Shown: positions 52,977 to 60,521 of the stretch, one piece after another
How the letters are laid out: each line of letters begins with the position of its first letter
Numbering within the stretch: the first letter of the stretch is position 1
Assembly: GCA_963763855.1 (NCBI GenBank)
Contig: CAVXPU010000005.1
Span: 2,046,001-2,110,000, forward strand
DNA: 64,000 nt
Reading direction: 5' to 3'
Origin: JAIBCC01 sp963763855
Lineage (GTDB): Bacteria > Acidobacteriota > Blastocatellia > Pyrinomonadales > Pyrinomonadaceae
Notes under the pieces: generated by a model
The model's input: only the letters and a program-made list of their open reading frames with translations
The model's database searches: none
Told to the model about the DNA's origin: nothing
Made by a program: the position numbers and the translations under genes

Positions 52977-54557
52977 TTAGATTTTTTGTGCTACTGATTT
53001 TCCTTGTAAAAATTGTAATAGATATTCGCGTCCGCCTGCCTTCGAATCTGTTCCGCTCATATTAAATCCGCCAAAAGGCGTTACGCCGACCAGTGCTCCG
53101 GTGCATTTTCGATTCAAATATAAGTTCCCGACGTGGAATTCGGCTCTCGCACGCTGAAGATTTTCTTCGCTGGTAGAAAATACACCGCCGGTTAAGCCAT
53201 ATTCGGTTCCATTGGCGATTTCGAGTGCGTGATCGTAGTTTTTTGCCTTAATAACTGCCAAAACCGGTGCAAAAACTTCTTGTTGTTCAATTGTGCTACC
53301 TTCTTTAACGTCAGTAATAATCGTAGGCTCGATGTAAAAGCCATTTGAATTATCGCCTTTTCCGCCAAGCAACACACGTCCACCTTCTTCGGTTGCCTTC
53401 GCAATCATCGAAGTGGCTTTATCGAAAGATTTTTGATTGATTACGGCTGTCATATCAGTATCACCATCGTTTGCGAGACCAATTTTCAAGTTTTTCGTAA
53501 GTTCAACAATTTTTTCGAGTAACTTATCGTGCACTTTTTCATCGACGATCAAACGCGAACACGCCGAACATTTTTGACCTTGAAAGCCAAACGCAGCTTG
53601 CACAGTTCCAATCGCTGCTGCATCCAAATTGGCATCATCGCAAACAATAATCGCGTCTTTTCCGCCCATTTCTGCGACGACTCGCTTCATCCAGCGTTGA
53701 CCCGGCTGAGTTTTAGCAGCTTGTTCGTAAATGTGTAGTCCAACCGCTTTCGAACCTGTAAAAGAAATAAAACGAATCTTCGGCGAGCTGACAAGAATTT
53801 CGCCAACCTTTGTTCCGCTTCCCGGAACGAAATTCACAACGCCGCTTGGAAGTCCAATTTCTTCAAGGATTTCCATGAATTTATACGCAATCGCGGGTGC
53901 ATCAGGCGAAGGTTTTAGAACCGCTGTGTTTCCGCAAACTACCGCGGACATCGTCATTCCAGCCATGATCGCAAGCGGAAAATTCCAAGGTGGAATTATT
54001 GCCCCAACACCGAGTGCGATGTATTCGAAATTATTCGTTTCGCCCGGAAGAGGCGTCGGTGTTACGGGTTGATTGCCAGACCATTTGAGCATTTCGCGTC
54101 CGTAGAATTCGAGAAAATCAATTGCTTCAGCCGTATCACCATCAGCTTCAGCCCAAGTTTTACCAACTTCTACAACCATCCACGCTGAGTAATAATGTTT
54201 GCGTTCACGAATAATTGCAGCTGCTTTGAAAAGATATTCTGCACGCTCAGCGGCAGAGACAAAACGCCATGTTTTAAAAGCTTCAGTCGCAACGTCAATC
54301 GCTTTGTTTACAAGCTTTTCCGCGTCTGTATCAGCGTCCGAAAAGTTACCAATTATTTCCGATTTTGCACCCGGATTTATACTCGCAAACTTCGTAGGAA
54401 TATCAATCTTTTCGCCATTTATTATGATCGGATAATCTTTCCCGAGTTCGCTTTTCACTTTGGCAATCGCGGCTTTCATCGCGTCTGTGTTTTCCGCAAT
54501 CGTATAATCGACAAACGGCTCATTTCTAAATTCGTCTAAACTTTTTTGTGTTTGCAT
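52977..54557 (-). CDS. rocA: L-glutamate gamma-semialdehyde (1-pyrroline-5-carboxylate) dehydrogenase
   Basis: A 526-residue aldehyde dehydrogenase that oxidises glutamate semialdehyde to glutamate with NAD. FQGQKCSACSR places the catalytic Cys at residue 330. VAEMGGKDAIIV holds the Glu, and FTGSKAVG the nucleotide-binding Gly. The N-terminal domain (SINPGAKSEIIGNFSDADTDAEKLVNKAI) is that of RocA/PruA monofunctional P5C dehydrogenases; no proline dehydrogenase domain is fused. The C-terminal KCTGALVGVTPFGGFNMSGTDSKAGGREY in outline is typical. It provides the last step of arginine/proline catabolism; arginase at 27495 supplies ornithine. Confidence 0.94.
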   Translation of the reverse strand: MQTQKSLDEFRNEPFVDYTIAENTDAMKAAIAKVKSELGKDYPIIINGEKIDIPTKFASINPGAKSEIIGNFSDADTDAEKLVNKAIDVATEAFKTWRFVSAAERAEYLFKAAAIIRERKHYYSAWMVVEVGKTWAEADGDTAEAIDFLEFYGREMLKWSGNQPVTPTPLPGETNNFEYIALGVGAIIPPWNFPLAIMAGMTMSAVVCGNTAVLKPSPDAPAIAYKFMEILEEIGLPSGVVNFVPGSGTKVGEILVSSPKIRFISFTGSKAVGLHIYEQAAKTQPGQRWMKRVVAEMGGKDAIIVCDDANLDAAAIGTVQAAFGFQGQKCSACSRLIVDEKVHDKLLEKIVELTKNLKIGLANDGDTDMTAVINQKSFDKATSMIAKATEEGGRVLLGGKGDNSNGFYIEPTIITDVKEGSTIEQQEVFAPVLAVIKAKNYDHALEIANGTEYGLTGGVFSTSEENLQRARAEFHVGNLYLNRKCTGALVGVTPFGGFNMSGTDSKAGGREYLLQFLQGKSVAQKI

Positions 54558-54565
54558 AATAATCT

Positions 54566-54790
54566 TTATCTATATTTATTTACGTCAATTTCGTGGCGTT
54601 CCCATTCGTCCAAAAGTTCAGGATAAATTGGAGCGTTTTCATTCTGCCAACCAATTACAAAGCGTGGCTCTTGCGTATCACTTTTGTTTTTTACGTAGCT
54701 TAAAACCAAAACCCACCCCGATTTCAAATAATAGTTGAGTTCTCTGCTGTTACTAATTTCCTTGGTAATTTTAGTATCTTCAAGCGGCAT
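54566..54790 (-). CDS. small hypothetical protein
   Basis: A 74-residue product (MPLEDTKITKEISNSRELNY at the start) with one hydrophobic strand pair (SGWVLVLSYVKN, PRFVIGWQNENA) and an acidic/basic end (DEWERHEIDVNKYR). It starts 3 bases after the def stop and ends 8 bases before rocA, so the three are likely co-transcribed. The alpha/beta pattern could be a small ligand-binding domain, but no family is recognised. Confidence 0.5.
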   Translation of the reverse strand: MPLEDTKITKEISNSRELNYYLKSGWVLVLSYVKNKSDTQEPRFVIGWQNENAPIYPELLDEWERHEIDVNKYR

Positions 54791-54793
54791 ATT

Positions 54794-55309
54794 TTACTCC
54801 CATTTGCCCGTTTTTTGCAGGCGTTTGATTTTTTGTTTGGAAAGCTGACGTTTTAAGGGCGACATTCTATCGAGAAAAACTATCCCGTCGCAATGATCCG
54901 TTTCGTGCAGAATGCATCGTGCTTCAAGTTCTTCGATATCAAGTTCTTGAAATTCGCCTGTAATATCTTGAAAACGGACGATAGTTCGTAAATTTCGTTC
55001 AACTTTTTGGTAAAGTCCCGGGAAAGATAGACATCCTTCATCGCCATATTGCTCACCTTCTGTGTGAATAATCTCGGGATTAATAATAGTAAATCTGCGG
55101 GCTTCGTCTTCACCGCCCGAACAATCCATCACAAAAAGTCTCTTAGATTCAGCAACTTGCGGAGCAGCTAGCCCAACTCCTTTTGATTCATACATCGTTT
55201 CAAACATGTTATCTACAAGTTGTTTCAATTTGCTGTCAAAATTTTCTACAGGTTTTCCAATTTCCAACAAAATGGGTTCGGGATAATGAACAATTCTCAA
55301 TAAAGGCAT
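54794..55309 (-). CDS. def: peptide deformylase
   Basis: Removes the N-formyl group from new proteins, using a bound Fe or Zn. All three motifs are present: GVGLAAPQ at 44-51, EGCLS with Cys93, and HETDH at 135-139 giving the two His ligands and catalytic Glu. Two small variations are seen: Thr rather than Phe/Leu in HExDH, and a longer acidic loop (CSGGEDEA) before the second motif. Length 171 is normal. It leads a leftward group with the small protein gene and rocA. Confidence 0.95.
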   Translation of the reverse strand: MPLLRIVHYPEPILLEIGKPVENFDSKLKQLVDNMFETMYESKGVGLAAPQVAESKRLFVMDCSGGEDEARRFTIINPEIIHTEGEQYGDEGCLSFPGLYQKVERNLRTIVRFQDITGEFQELDIEELEARCILHETDHCDGIVFLDRMSPLKRQLSKQKIKRLQKTGKWE

Positions 55310-55534
55310 AATTAATTTTATTTAGAATACCACAAGCGGAGAAGACATTTCTAGCAAATAATTTTGCAAATTCGCTGGAAGGTTTTGCAAACGAATATTA
55401 GACCATAAGTTTGTTTTTTTACTGAAAAGTAGAGATCGCATAGGAGAATAAATTCAGGGATTTCTTTTAGCAATGGTCGGCGAATAAATTGAATTCTGTT
55501 TGATTTTTAGTTTAGTTGATTTTTCGGATATATC

Positions 55535-55567
55535 AAAAAAAGAGCCGATGAAATCATCAACTCTTTT
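55535..55567 (-). terminator. terminator after the CAP-domain gene
   Basis: AAAAGAG...GATGA pairs with TCATC...CTCTTTT around an AA loop (55538-55567). On the reverse strand seven T follow. It lies just below the stop of the CAP gene at 55581. Confidence 0.8.
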
Positions 55568-55580
55568 ACAAGATAAAAGG

Positions 55581-56117
55581 CTACTTAGCCATAAATACTT
55601 GGGTAATATAAATCGTACCATCCCTCGATTTGGCGATTCCGATTCCGGTTTCATTAAATCTGTTCTCAAGAATATTTTGCCGATGTCCCGGAGATTTCAT
55701 CCAACCTTTAACTGCCAACTGAGCAAATTGATCATATCCTTCGCACATAAAAAGATTTTCGCCAATCAATCGCCATTTGGTGATTTTCATCTCACTTGCC
55801 CTTTCAGCTAAAGACTTTCCATCGTTGTCGTAGTGACTGAAAAATCTTTCGCGTGCCATTTTTTTTGAATACGACCTAGCCAAATCCGAAAGACTGCTGT
55901 TCCACCTGAGACTCCCGAGAGAATATTTTGCACGCTGTCCGTTGATTAAGTCCAAAATATACCGCTCATTATTTGCTTTATTCAGTTCTCTGCTACCGCC
56001 AATTTCTAACCGGCTGTTTTGTTGAGCAAATATAATATTGCTGCACAAAAAAGCAAACAAAACTACTGTTAAAAATGGAACCATTTTTCTACACAAAACA
56101 TTTTTTATCTTATTCAT
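55581..56117 (-). CDS. secreted CAP-domain (SCP/PR-1-like) protein
   Basis: A 178-residue exported protein. A hydrophobic leader (VPFLTVVLFAFLCSNIIFAQQ) precedes the CAP domain at about 50-178. Family features are LRWNSSLSDLARSYSKKMARERFFSHYDNDGKS with the His, RLIGENLFMC with Glu, and WMKSPGHRQNILENRFNETGIGIA with the GHRxNILN-type block and second His. Such domains bind lipids or cations and are common in bacterial surface proteins. Leader basic residues and the position of AQQ suggest cleavage near residue 33. It is monocistronic, upstream of a clear hairpin. Confidence 0.87.
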   Translation of the reverse strand: MNKIKNVLCRKMVPFLTVVLFAFLCSNIIFAQQNSRLEIGGSRELNKANNERYILDLINGQRAKYSLGSLRWNSSLSDLARSYSKKMARERFFSHYDNDGKSLAERASEMKITKWRLIGENLFMCEGYDQFAQLAVKGWMKSPGHRQNILENRFNETGIGIAKSRDGTIYITQVFMAK

Positions 56118-56211
56118 AATTTTTGTTTTGGGGGGATCTGTCCGTAGCTCATCCTGAGATGTCGTAAAAACTTTTACGGTTTGCTGCTTATTTTGAAGAA
56201 TAATCTATTTT

Positions 56212-56241
56212 TTGGACAATATTTTTCAAAGTTGATATACT
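56212..56241 (+). promoter_or_regulatory. candidate promoter for tRNA-Lys
   Basis: TTGGAC (56212-56217) and TATACT (56236-56241) are separated by 18 bases, close to the sigma-70 consensus. The tRNA begins 63 bases after the -10 box. Confidence 0.5.
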
Positions 56242-56304
56242 TCAAACAGTAGGACTTAAACGGTCTTATCCTCCTTAAAGAGGAAAATGTTATTAAATTT
56301 GCGT

Positions 56305-56380
56305 GGGTCGTTAGCTCAGTCGGTAGAGCAGATGACTCTTAATCATCGGGTCGCAGGTTCAATCCCTGCACGACCCACCA
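56305..56380 (+). tRNA. tRNA-Lys (anticodon CTT)
   Basis: A 76-base cloverleaf. The acceptor GGGTCGT/ACGACCC closes it, with the D arm AGCTCAGTCGGTAGAGC and anticodon stem GATGA/TCATC holding loop CTCTTAA, anticodon CTT at 56338-56340. The T arm is CGCAGGTTCAATCCCTGC and CCA is encoded at 56378-56380, unlike the tRNA-Leu gene. It stands alone between the CAP and prepilin peptidase genes. Confidence 0.97.
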
Positions 56381-56461
56381 CTTTTACTAATCTTTTCTTC
56401 TGAGTCACACGTTAGTTTTATCTATTTTCCATTTCATCCCTGCCAACGAGGTTTCTTTATA

Positions 56462-57361
56462 ATGAATCTACTTTTGCTTTCTTTTGAATCTATAACGGGT
56501 TTACCTGAAATAGTCGGCTATATTTTCGTATTAGTTTTCGGAGCGATTATAGGCAGTTTTCTCAATGTCGTAATCCATCGTGTTCCGCTGGAAAAATCGA
56601 TAGTGTTCCCAAATTCGGCATGCCCCAATTGTAAAAGCGTAATCAAGTCTTACGATAATATTCCCATTCTGAGCTGGCTGATCCTAGGCGGCAAATGTAG
56701 AAATTGCAAAAATCCGATTGCCTGGCGGTATCCGGCGGTCGAATTGCTAACTGGAGTTTTATTCCTTTTGGTGGCGTGGCAAATTGGATTTAATTGGTAT
56801 TTACCGATTTGTTTAATTTTCGTTTCGGCGGTAATTTCGCTGATCTTTATTGATTCCGAGCATATGATTTTGCCCGATGTAATTACTTATCCTTTATTAA
56901 TATTCGCATTGATTGCCAGAATAATCTTTCCGATAATCTATCAAACCGATTTCTTTCACGACACTAAAATCTTTCCGCTCAATACAATTGACCCAAGTAT
57001 CCCATCGTCGGTTGTCTCAATTTTGGGAGCAATTCTCGGCGGATTGGTTGGCGGGGGCTCACTTTGGCTTGTCGGCGAAATTTGGAAACGTCTTCGTGGA
57101 GTTGAAGCAATGGGACTCGGCGATGTAAAAATGATGTTTGGTGTAGGAGCATTACTTGGTTGGCAATTAACGCTATTGACAATCTTTTTGGGAGCCTTGT
57201 CAGGTTCGATAATCGGCGTTGTCGTAATGATGAAAGATCGCGAAAATGGACTTCAGGCGAAACTGCCATTTGGGATATTTTTAGGAATCGGAGCTATTAT
57301 TTCGCTATTGTTTGGGGAAAAATTGATTGTTTGGTATATCGAAACTTTTATTCCCCGCTAA
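56462..57361 (+). CDS. pilD: prepilin peptidase (type IV leader peptidase)
   Basis: A 299-residue A24 aspartic peptidase that cleaves and methylates type IV pilin and type II secretion pseudopilin leaders. GSFLNVVIHRVP begins the methyltransferase part. A zinc site with two Cys-x2-Cys pairs (Cys54/57 and Cys79/82) follows. The catalytic Asp pair is in FIDSEHMILPD and in the GLGDVKMM (GxGD) motif. About seven or eight membrane helices are seen. No pilin or secretion genes are adjacent, so the substrates are elsewhere. It follows tRNA-Lys by about 80 bases and is convergent with the small zinc-finger gene. Confidence 0.94.
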   Translation: MNLLLLSFESITGLPEIVGYIFVLVFGAIIGSFLNVVIHRVPLEKSIVFPNSACPNCKSVIKSYDNIPILSWLILGGKCRNCKNPIAWRYPAVELLTGVLFLLVAWQIGFNWYLPICLIFVSAVISLIFIDSEHMILPDVITYPLLIFALIARIIFPIIYQTDFFHDTKIFPLNTIDPSIPSSVVSILGAILGGLVGGGSLWLVGEIWKRLRGVEAMGLGDVKMMFGVGALLGWQLTLLTIFLGALSGSIIGVVVMMKDRENGLQAKLPFGIFLGIGAIISLLFGEKLIVWYIETFIPR

Positions 57362-57365
57362 ATTT

Positions 57366-57677
57366 TTAGTCAACCAATGATTGGAGTTTCGCAGCCTTTT
57401 CCATACATATTGACGAGCAATAGAAATTGTTTGCACGAAGCTTTAGAGCATTTTCAGGGTCAACCCATTTACCACATTTTTCACAAGGAACAAGTGGAAC
57501 ATCTTTCAGACTTCCCTGCTTTTCAATTGGCGTCTCCTTAGGTTTGGCTGCTTGTCTCATCTTTCGAAACATCATCAAAACTTGCCAACCCATCTGAATT
57601 TGGCGGCGATATCGTGCAACAACAAAACCGATTACCAATAATACCAACCCCAATAAAATCAGCCACTTCATATCCAT
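57366..57677 (-). CDS. membrane-anchored small zinc-finger protein (PP0621-like)
   Basis: The 103-residue product has one N-terminal membrane helix (WLILLGLVLLVIGFVVA, 4-20) and a basic stretch (RYRRQ). Its cytoplasmic or periplasmic tail ends in CEKCGKWVDPENALKLRANNFYCSSIC, in outline a Cys-x2-Cys ... Cys-x3-Cys zinc-binding module at about 64-91. This is the PP0621/YHS-like arrangement (small membrane proteins of unknown role). It is convergent with the prepilin peptidase gene with only 4 bases between the stops. Confidence 0.6.
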   Translation of the reverse strand: MDMKWLILLGLVLLVIGFVVARYRRQIQMGWQVLMMFRKMRQAAKPKETPIEKQGSLKDVPLVPCEKCGKWVDPENALKLRANNFYCSSICMEKAAKLQSLVD

Positions 57678-57759
57678 TTTTGCGTTTCTGAATCGTTATC
57701 TAAACTTTCTTTATAAATCTTAACAAAACCACAATTTATTTGCGACAGATGTAATAAAC

Positions 57760-57794
57760 AAAAAAATGTCGCCAAATATATTTGACGACATTTT
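57760..57794 (-). terminator. strong terminator after the RHH protein gene
   Basis: AAAATGTCG-x-CAAAT pairs with ATTTG-x-CGACATTTT (57763-57794), and on the reverse strand a run of seven T follows. It lies 18 bases past the stop of the RHH gene. Confidence 0.85.
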
Positions 57795-57812
57795 CACACG
57801 TTTTCCGAAAAA

Positions 57813-58085
57813 TTATTCTTTATCTTTATCTTCTTTTCCAACAAATGGCAGGTCTTCCGTTCGCCGACGTGGCAAAGGATCAGTTGCTCTGCGACGAGGA
57901 ATAGTCGTGTTTCCGCGGCGGTCAACGCTACCTGTCGGCAAGGCTTTTCCGTGAACTGCTTCAACTAAAATTCGGGTTATTTCCTGTGAGAGCGTTCTGT
58001 GTTCGGCAGCCGCCCGTCTGCGTAGTGATTCTTTCAATTCATTTGGAACATAAGCTCCGATGAAGACGCCTTTTCTATTGACCAT
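57813..58085 (-). CDS. ribbon-helix-helix protein with arginine-rich tail
   Basis: A 90-residue product. Residues 5-50 (VFIGAYVPNELKESLRRRAA, HRTLSQEITRILVEAV) fit an Arc/MetJ-type ribbon-helix-helix DNA-binding fold: a basic strand then two helices. The remaining 40 residues are a low-complexity Arg/Pro/Thr region (RRGNTTIPRRRATDPLPRRR) with an acidic/basic end. RHH proteins of this size are antitoxins or small repressors, but no toxin gene adjoins; the flanks are the zinc-finger gene and RNase P RNA. The charged tail may bind nucleic acid. It could instead be a general DNA-associated regulator. Confidence 0.7.
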   Translation of the reverse strand: MVNRKGVFIGAYVPNELKESLRRRAAAEHRTLSQEITRILVEAVHGKALPTGSVDRRGNTTIPRRRATDPLPRRRTEDLPFVGKEDKDKE

Positions 58086-58145
58086 TGTTAGTTTTTAAGC
58101 TCCTTATCAGTTTAAGAAATCAATAATAAATGTGTAAAAATTACC

Positions 58146-58524
58146 CTGCAGCAAACCGATTCGATAAGCCGAATTTTGTATTCCGATAAATCAGAATGGC
58201 AATCATTCATCTAGGCTAGTCGTTACCAAAAAGCTCCAGCGACCTACCCGAAAACGTCATATATTGGGCGGACAACCCTTTTTCACGTTTCCCTATTTGG
58301 TCTTGCACCGCGAAGAGTTTACCTAGCCACATTTGTTACCAAACATGCTGGTGAGCTCTTACCTCACCATTTCACCCATTACCCGAAGGCTGGTTTGTTT
58401 TCTGTTGCACTTGTCGTCATTCTTGTGAACGCTCGGACGTTATCCGATTCGCTGTCCTACGGTGTTCGGACTTTCCTCTCTTGAAGTTAATCAACAGCGA
58501 TTGCCTGAATCGCTTTGCTGCAAG
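58146..58524 (-). ncRNA. rnpB: RNase P RNA, bacterial class A
   Basis: Transcribed leftward from about 58524. The conserved GAGGAAAGTCCGAACACC (CR-I/P4 5' part) is followed by GTAGGACAGCG. The P8-P9 block GTGAAATGGTGAGGTAAGAG-CTCACCAGC is present, and the 3' part ends ATACAAAATTCGGCTTATCGA. The P1 stem closes the ends: TGCAGCAAAGCGATTC at the 5' side pairs with GAATCG-GTTTGCTGCA at 58148-58163. The pairing and order are those of the ribozyme that matures tRNA 5' ends. The exact 5' and 3' ends are estimated to within a few bases. Confidence 0.93.
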
Positions 58525-58581
58525 GCTTTTTAATAATATCAAATGTGTTTAACAATTACAATCTTAGTTGGCAATGTTTTA

Positions 58582-59742
58582 CTAATTACCAATTTCAATT
58601 GTGTCGCCGGGCAAGATTTCAGGATCAATCGCCTTACCATCTTTGATTAATTTCAGGTCATATTCGCTTGAAACAAGCAAACCAGCTTCATTTTTACGAC
58701 GAATCACTATCTTCTTTACGTTCGATTTCTTCAATCCGCCGGATTCCAAAATTGCCTGTGTGAGAGTTAAACCTTGGACAAAATCCTTACGTCCTCCAGA
58801 CGAAATCTCGCCACCGATGAAGTAAAATTGCGAAGTTTGACCTGCATTTGCAATTGTCGAACTGACTCCAAACTCAACAATATCATTTGGATAGATCAAA
58901 ATTTCACCGGATTTAACATCTCTCAAATCAATCGATTGAATTGGCTGACCTTCCCTTTTGATAAGAACTTGATTGGCTCTGGATTGAACAACCGCTTCTG
59001 CTCTGACAACATAAAGCGGAATCGCTTCACGCTGCATTTGTTTCTCGCCCGATCTTTCGACTAAACCTAAGACCGTAAACGAATGAGAATTATGCTCACG
59101 AACCTTGACTGAAACTTGCGGATTCTCGTAGAGCTTGATCTTTTCTTTTAGCAGATCTTCAATTTGATCTGTGGTTAAACCTAATATCTGCAACATTTCG
59201 CCCGCCAACGGATAGTCAATCGTTCCATCTTTCAAGACGGTAAAATATGATGTTTCTTTTGATGGAGCGTTCTGCAAACTAATTAGCAAAATATCGCCTG
59301 CTCCAATTTTATAGATGTCTGTCGGAGAAACTGTGACGGGGTTGGCACGCTTTGCAACCTCCAGAGTTTTCCTTGCAACCGAGCGACTTTCAAATTCAGT
59401 ATTTTCACCGTCCGGATTTGTCGTCGATGTAGTCGGCTCAGTTTTAGGTTCAGTAATTAGCTCGCTTTTTGTATCGCCTTCATTTGAAGTTCCATTGGAA
59501 CTGTTATCCGGTTCTGTTGGTTGAGTTTTTGCAGAATCAGCCTGATCGACCTTCTTTTCATCTTTTGCTGGATTTGAAGTCGTTTCGGTAGGCGAATCAG
59601 CTTTCTTTTTTGGATTCGGCGAGAACGGTGAGTTACGTTTGATTGGCGTATTTTGAGGGATCTGAGAAAACACCTCAATGCCTGCCATTGCGTAAAGCAA
59701 AATGGCACAAACACTAATAATTTTTAACGATTTCGGAATCAT
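58582..59742 (-). CDS. polysaccharide export protein with SLBB domains (Wza-like)
   Basis: From ATG 59742 the product has 386 residues: a signal-type N-terminus (SLKIISVCAILLYAMAG), a Pro/Ser/Thr/Lys-rich linker of about 100 residues (25-125) and a Poly_export/SLBB core. YKIGAGDILLISLQNAPSKET marks the Poly_export opening, followed by GTIDYPLAGEMLQILGLTTDQIEDLL and SLBB repeats ending in LLPGDTIEIGN-like EILPGDTIEIGN. Such proteins form outer membrane exit pores or periplasmic parts for capsule/exopolysaccharide. No Wzc or glycosyltransferase gene is next to it. The lipobox Cys of true Wza is absent. Confidence 0.85.
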   Translation of the reverse strand: MIPKSLKIISVCAILLYAMAGIEVFSQIPQNTPIKRNSPFSPNPKKKADSPTETTSNPAKDEKKVDQADSAKTQPTEPDNSSNGTSNEGDTKSELITEPKTEPTTSTTNPDGENTEFESRSVARKTLEVAKRANPVTVSPTDIYKIGAGDILLISLQNAPSKETSYFTVLKDGTIDYPLAGEMLQILGLTTDQIEDLLKEKIKLYENPQVSVKVREHNSHSFTVLGLVERSGEKQMQREAIPLYVVRAEAVVQSRANQVLIKREGQPIQSIDLRDVKSGEILIYPNDIVEFGVSSTIANAGQTSQFYFIGGEISSGGRKDFVQGLTLTQAILESGGLKKSNVKKIVIRRKNEAGLLVSSEYDLKLIKDGKAIDPEILPGDTIEIGN

Positions 59743-60055
59743 ATATTCGCAAAGCAACCTGTAAAGGTGACACAGTTTGCACTCAATAACAGTTACAATC
59801 TCAAATTTATTAATAAATCTAAGATAAAACAGTATTGTTATTCGAGCAAGTTATTTTCAAAATCAATCAAGCGTGTTTATACATATTTTACGCTTGCCAT
59901 GTATTATAAAAAACTAAAACCCCTTCATTTCTAGTGTTTTATAAAAAAAATCAGTTTTCAGATTATTTTCTCTGTGAAAAAGTTGCCATTGCTTTCAAAA
60001 ACAAAAGGCAAAGTTTTATCAACTCTGCCTTGAAATCTTGTTTTGATTGTATAAA
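59743..60055. other. gene-free stretch between polysaccharide export and atpC genes
   Basis: About 310 AT-rich bases holding the atpC terminator (59996-60031) and the promoter region of the export gene. A bare run with TTGTTATT-type sequence near 59833 is seen; no coding frame. Confidence 0.5.
59996..60031 (-). terminator. terminator of the atpD-atpC unit
   Basis: AAGGCAAAGTT (60005-60015) pairs with AACTCTGCCTT (60021-60031), one mismatch, followed on the reverse strand by TTTTGTTTT. It shares the AAGGCAAA stem core with the terminators at 40857 and 42591. Confidence 0.75.
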
Positions 60056-60454
60056 TTACTTTCCGGCAGCAAGCTGTAAACGGGCTTCCGCACGTCCAAG
60101 CTTTTCTTTTTCAATTTCAAAATCCTCTACTGAACCACTCCAGGCACCTAAGGTTTTTTCCGCTTCCGCTTTTTCAAGTTTGGCATTTTCAGTATTAATT
60201 TCGCCTGCAACTTCAGCAACTTCTGCCAAAACTGAAACGGTATTAACACCAACTTCTACAAATCCTCCGGAAACGACTAATTTATTCGTCGTTCCGCCTT
60301 TAGAATAAGACAAAATACCTGCTTGGAGCGATGAAATAAGCGGAGCGTGATTTGGTAAAATTCCAACTTCACCTGAGGCTGTCGGAATCGTTACCATATC
60401 AACTTCTTCTGATATCGCCATTTTTTCCGGCGTTACAATTTCTAGTTTAATCAT
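60056..60454 (-). CDS. atpC: ATP synthase epsilon subunit
   Basis: Started at ATG 60454 (MIKLEIVTPEKMAISEEVDM), 132 residues; the frame extends upstream into the intercistronic hairpin, which argues against a longer start. The beta-sandwich domain (to about 85) has GEVGILPNHAPLISSLQAGIL. The C-terminal helical hairpin (AEAEKTLGAWSGSVEDFEIEK then EKLGRAEARLQLA) is the part that inhibits ATP hydrolysis. It rotates with gamma in F1. It is downstream of atpD after 67 bases. Confidence 0.93.
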   Translation of the reverse strand: MIKLEIVTPEKMAISEEVDMVTIPTASGEVGILPNHAPLISSLQAGILSYSKGGTTNKLVVSGGFVEVGVNTVSVLAEVAEVAGEINTENAKLEKAEAEKTLGAWSGSVEDFEIEKEKLGRAEARLQLAAGK

Positions 60455-60477
60455 AATTCTACAATCCAACGTCGAAA

Positions 60478-60515
60478 GTCCAATGCCTAAAGTCAAACGA
60501 CTCTAGGCATTGGAC
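60478..60515 (-). promoter_or_regulatory. 12-bp intercistronic hairpin between atpD and atpC
   Basis: GTCCAATGCCTA (60478-60489) and TAGGCATTGGAC (60504-60515) are perfect 12-base arms around a 14-base loop. It begins 6 bases after the atpD stop. No T run follows on either side, so termination is unlikely; mRNA stability or stoichiometry control is possible. Confidence 0.6.
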
Positions 60516-60521
60516 TCGAAA

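Noticed and set aside
59342..59357. TGGCACGCTTTGCA, a possible sigma-54 promoter
   Set aside because: The GG to GC spacing is eight instead of ten and it lies inside the polysaccharide export gene.
40857..60031. AAGGCAAA stems at 40857, 42591 and 59996 as one mobile REP family
   Set aside because: The third differs outside the stem core and all three are good terminators, so shared terminator composition explains most of it; only the two copies around SIR2 are long enough to note.
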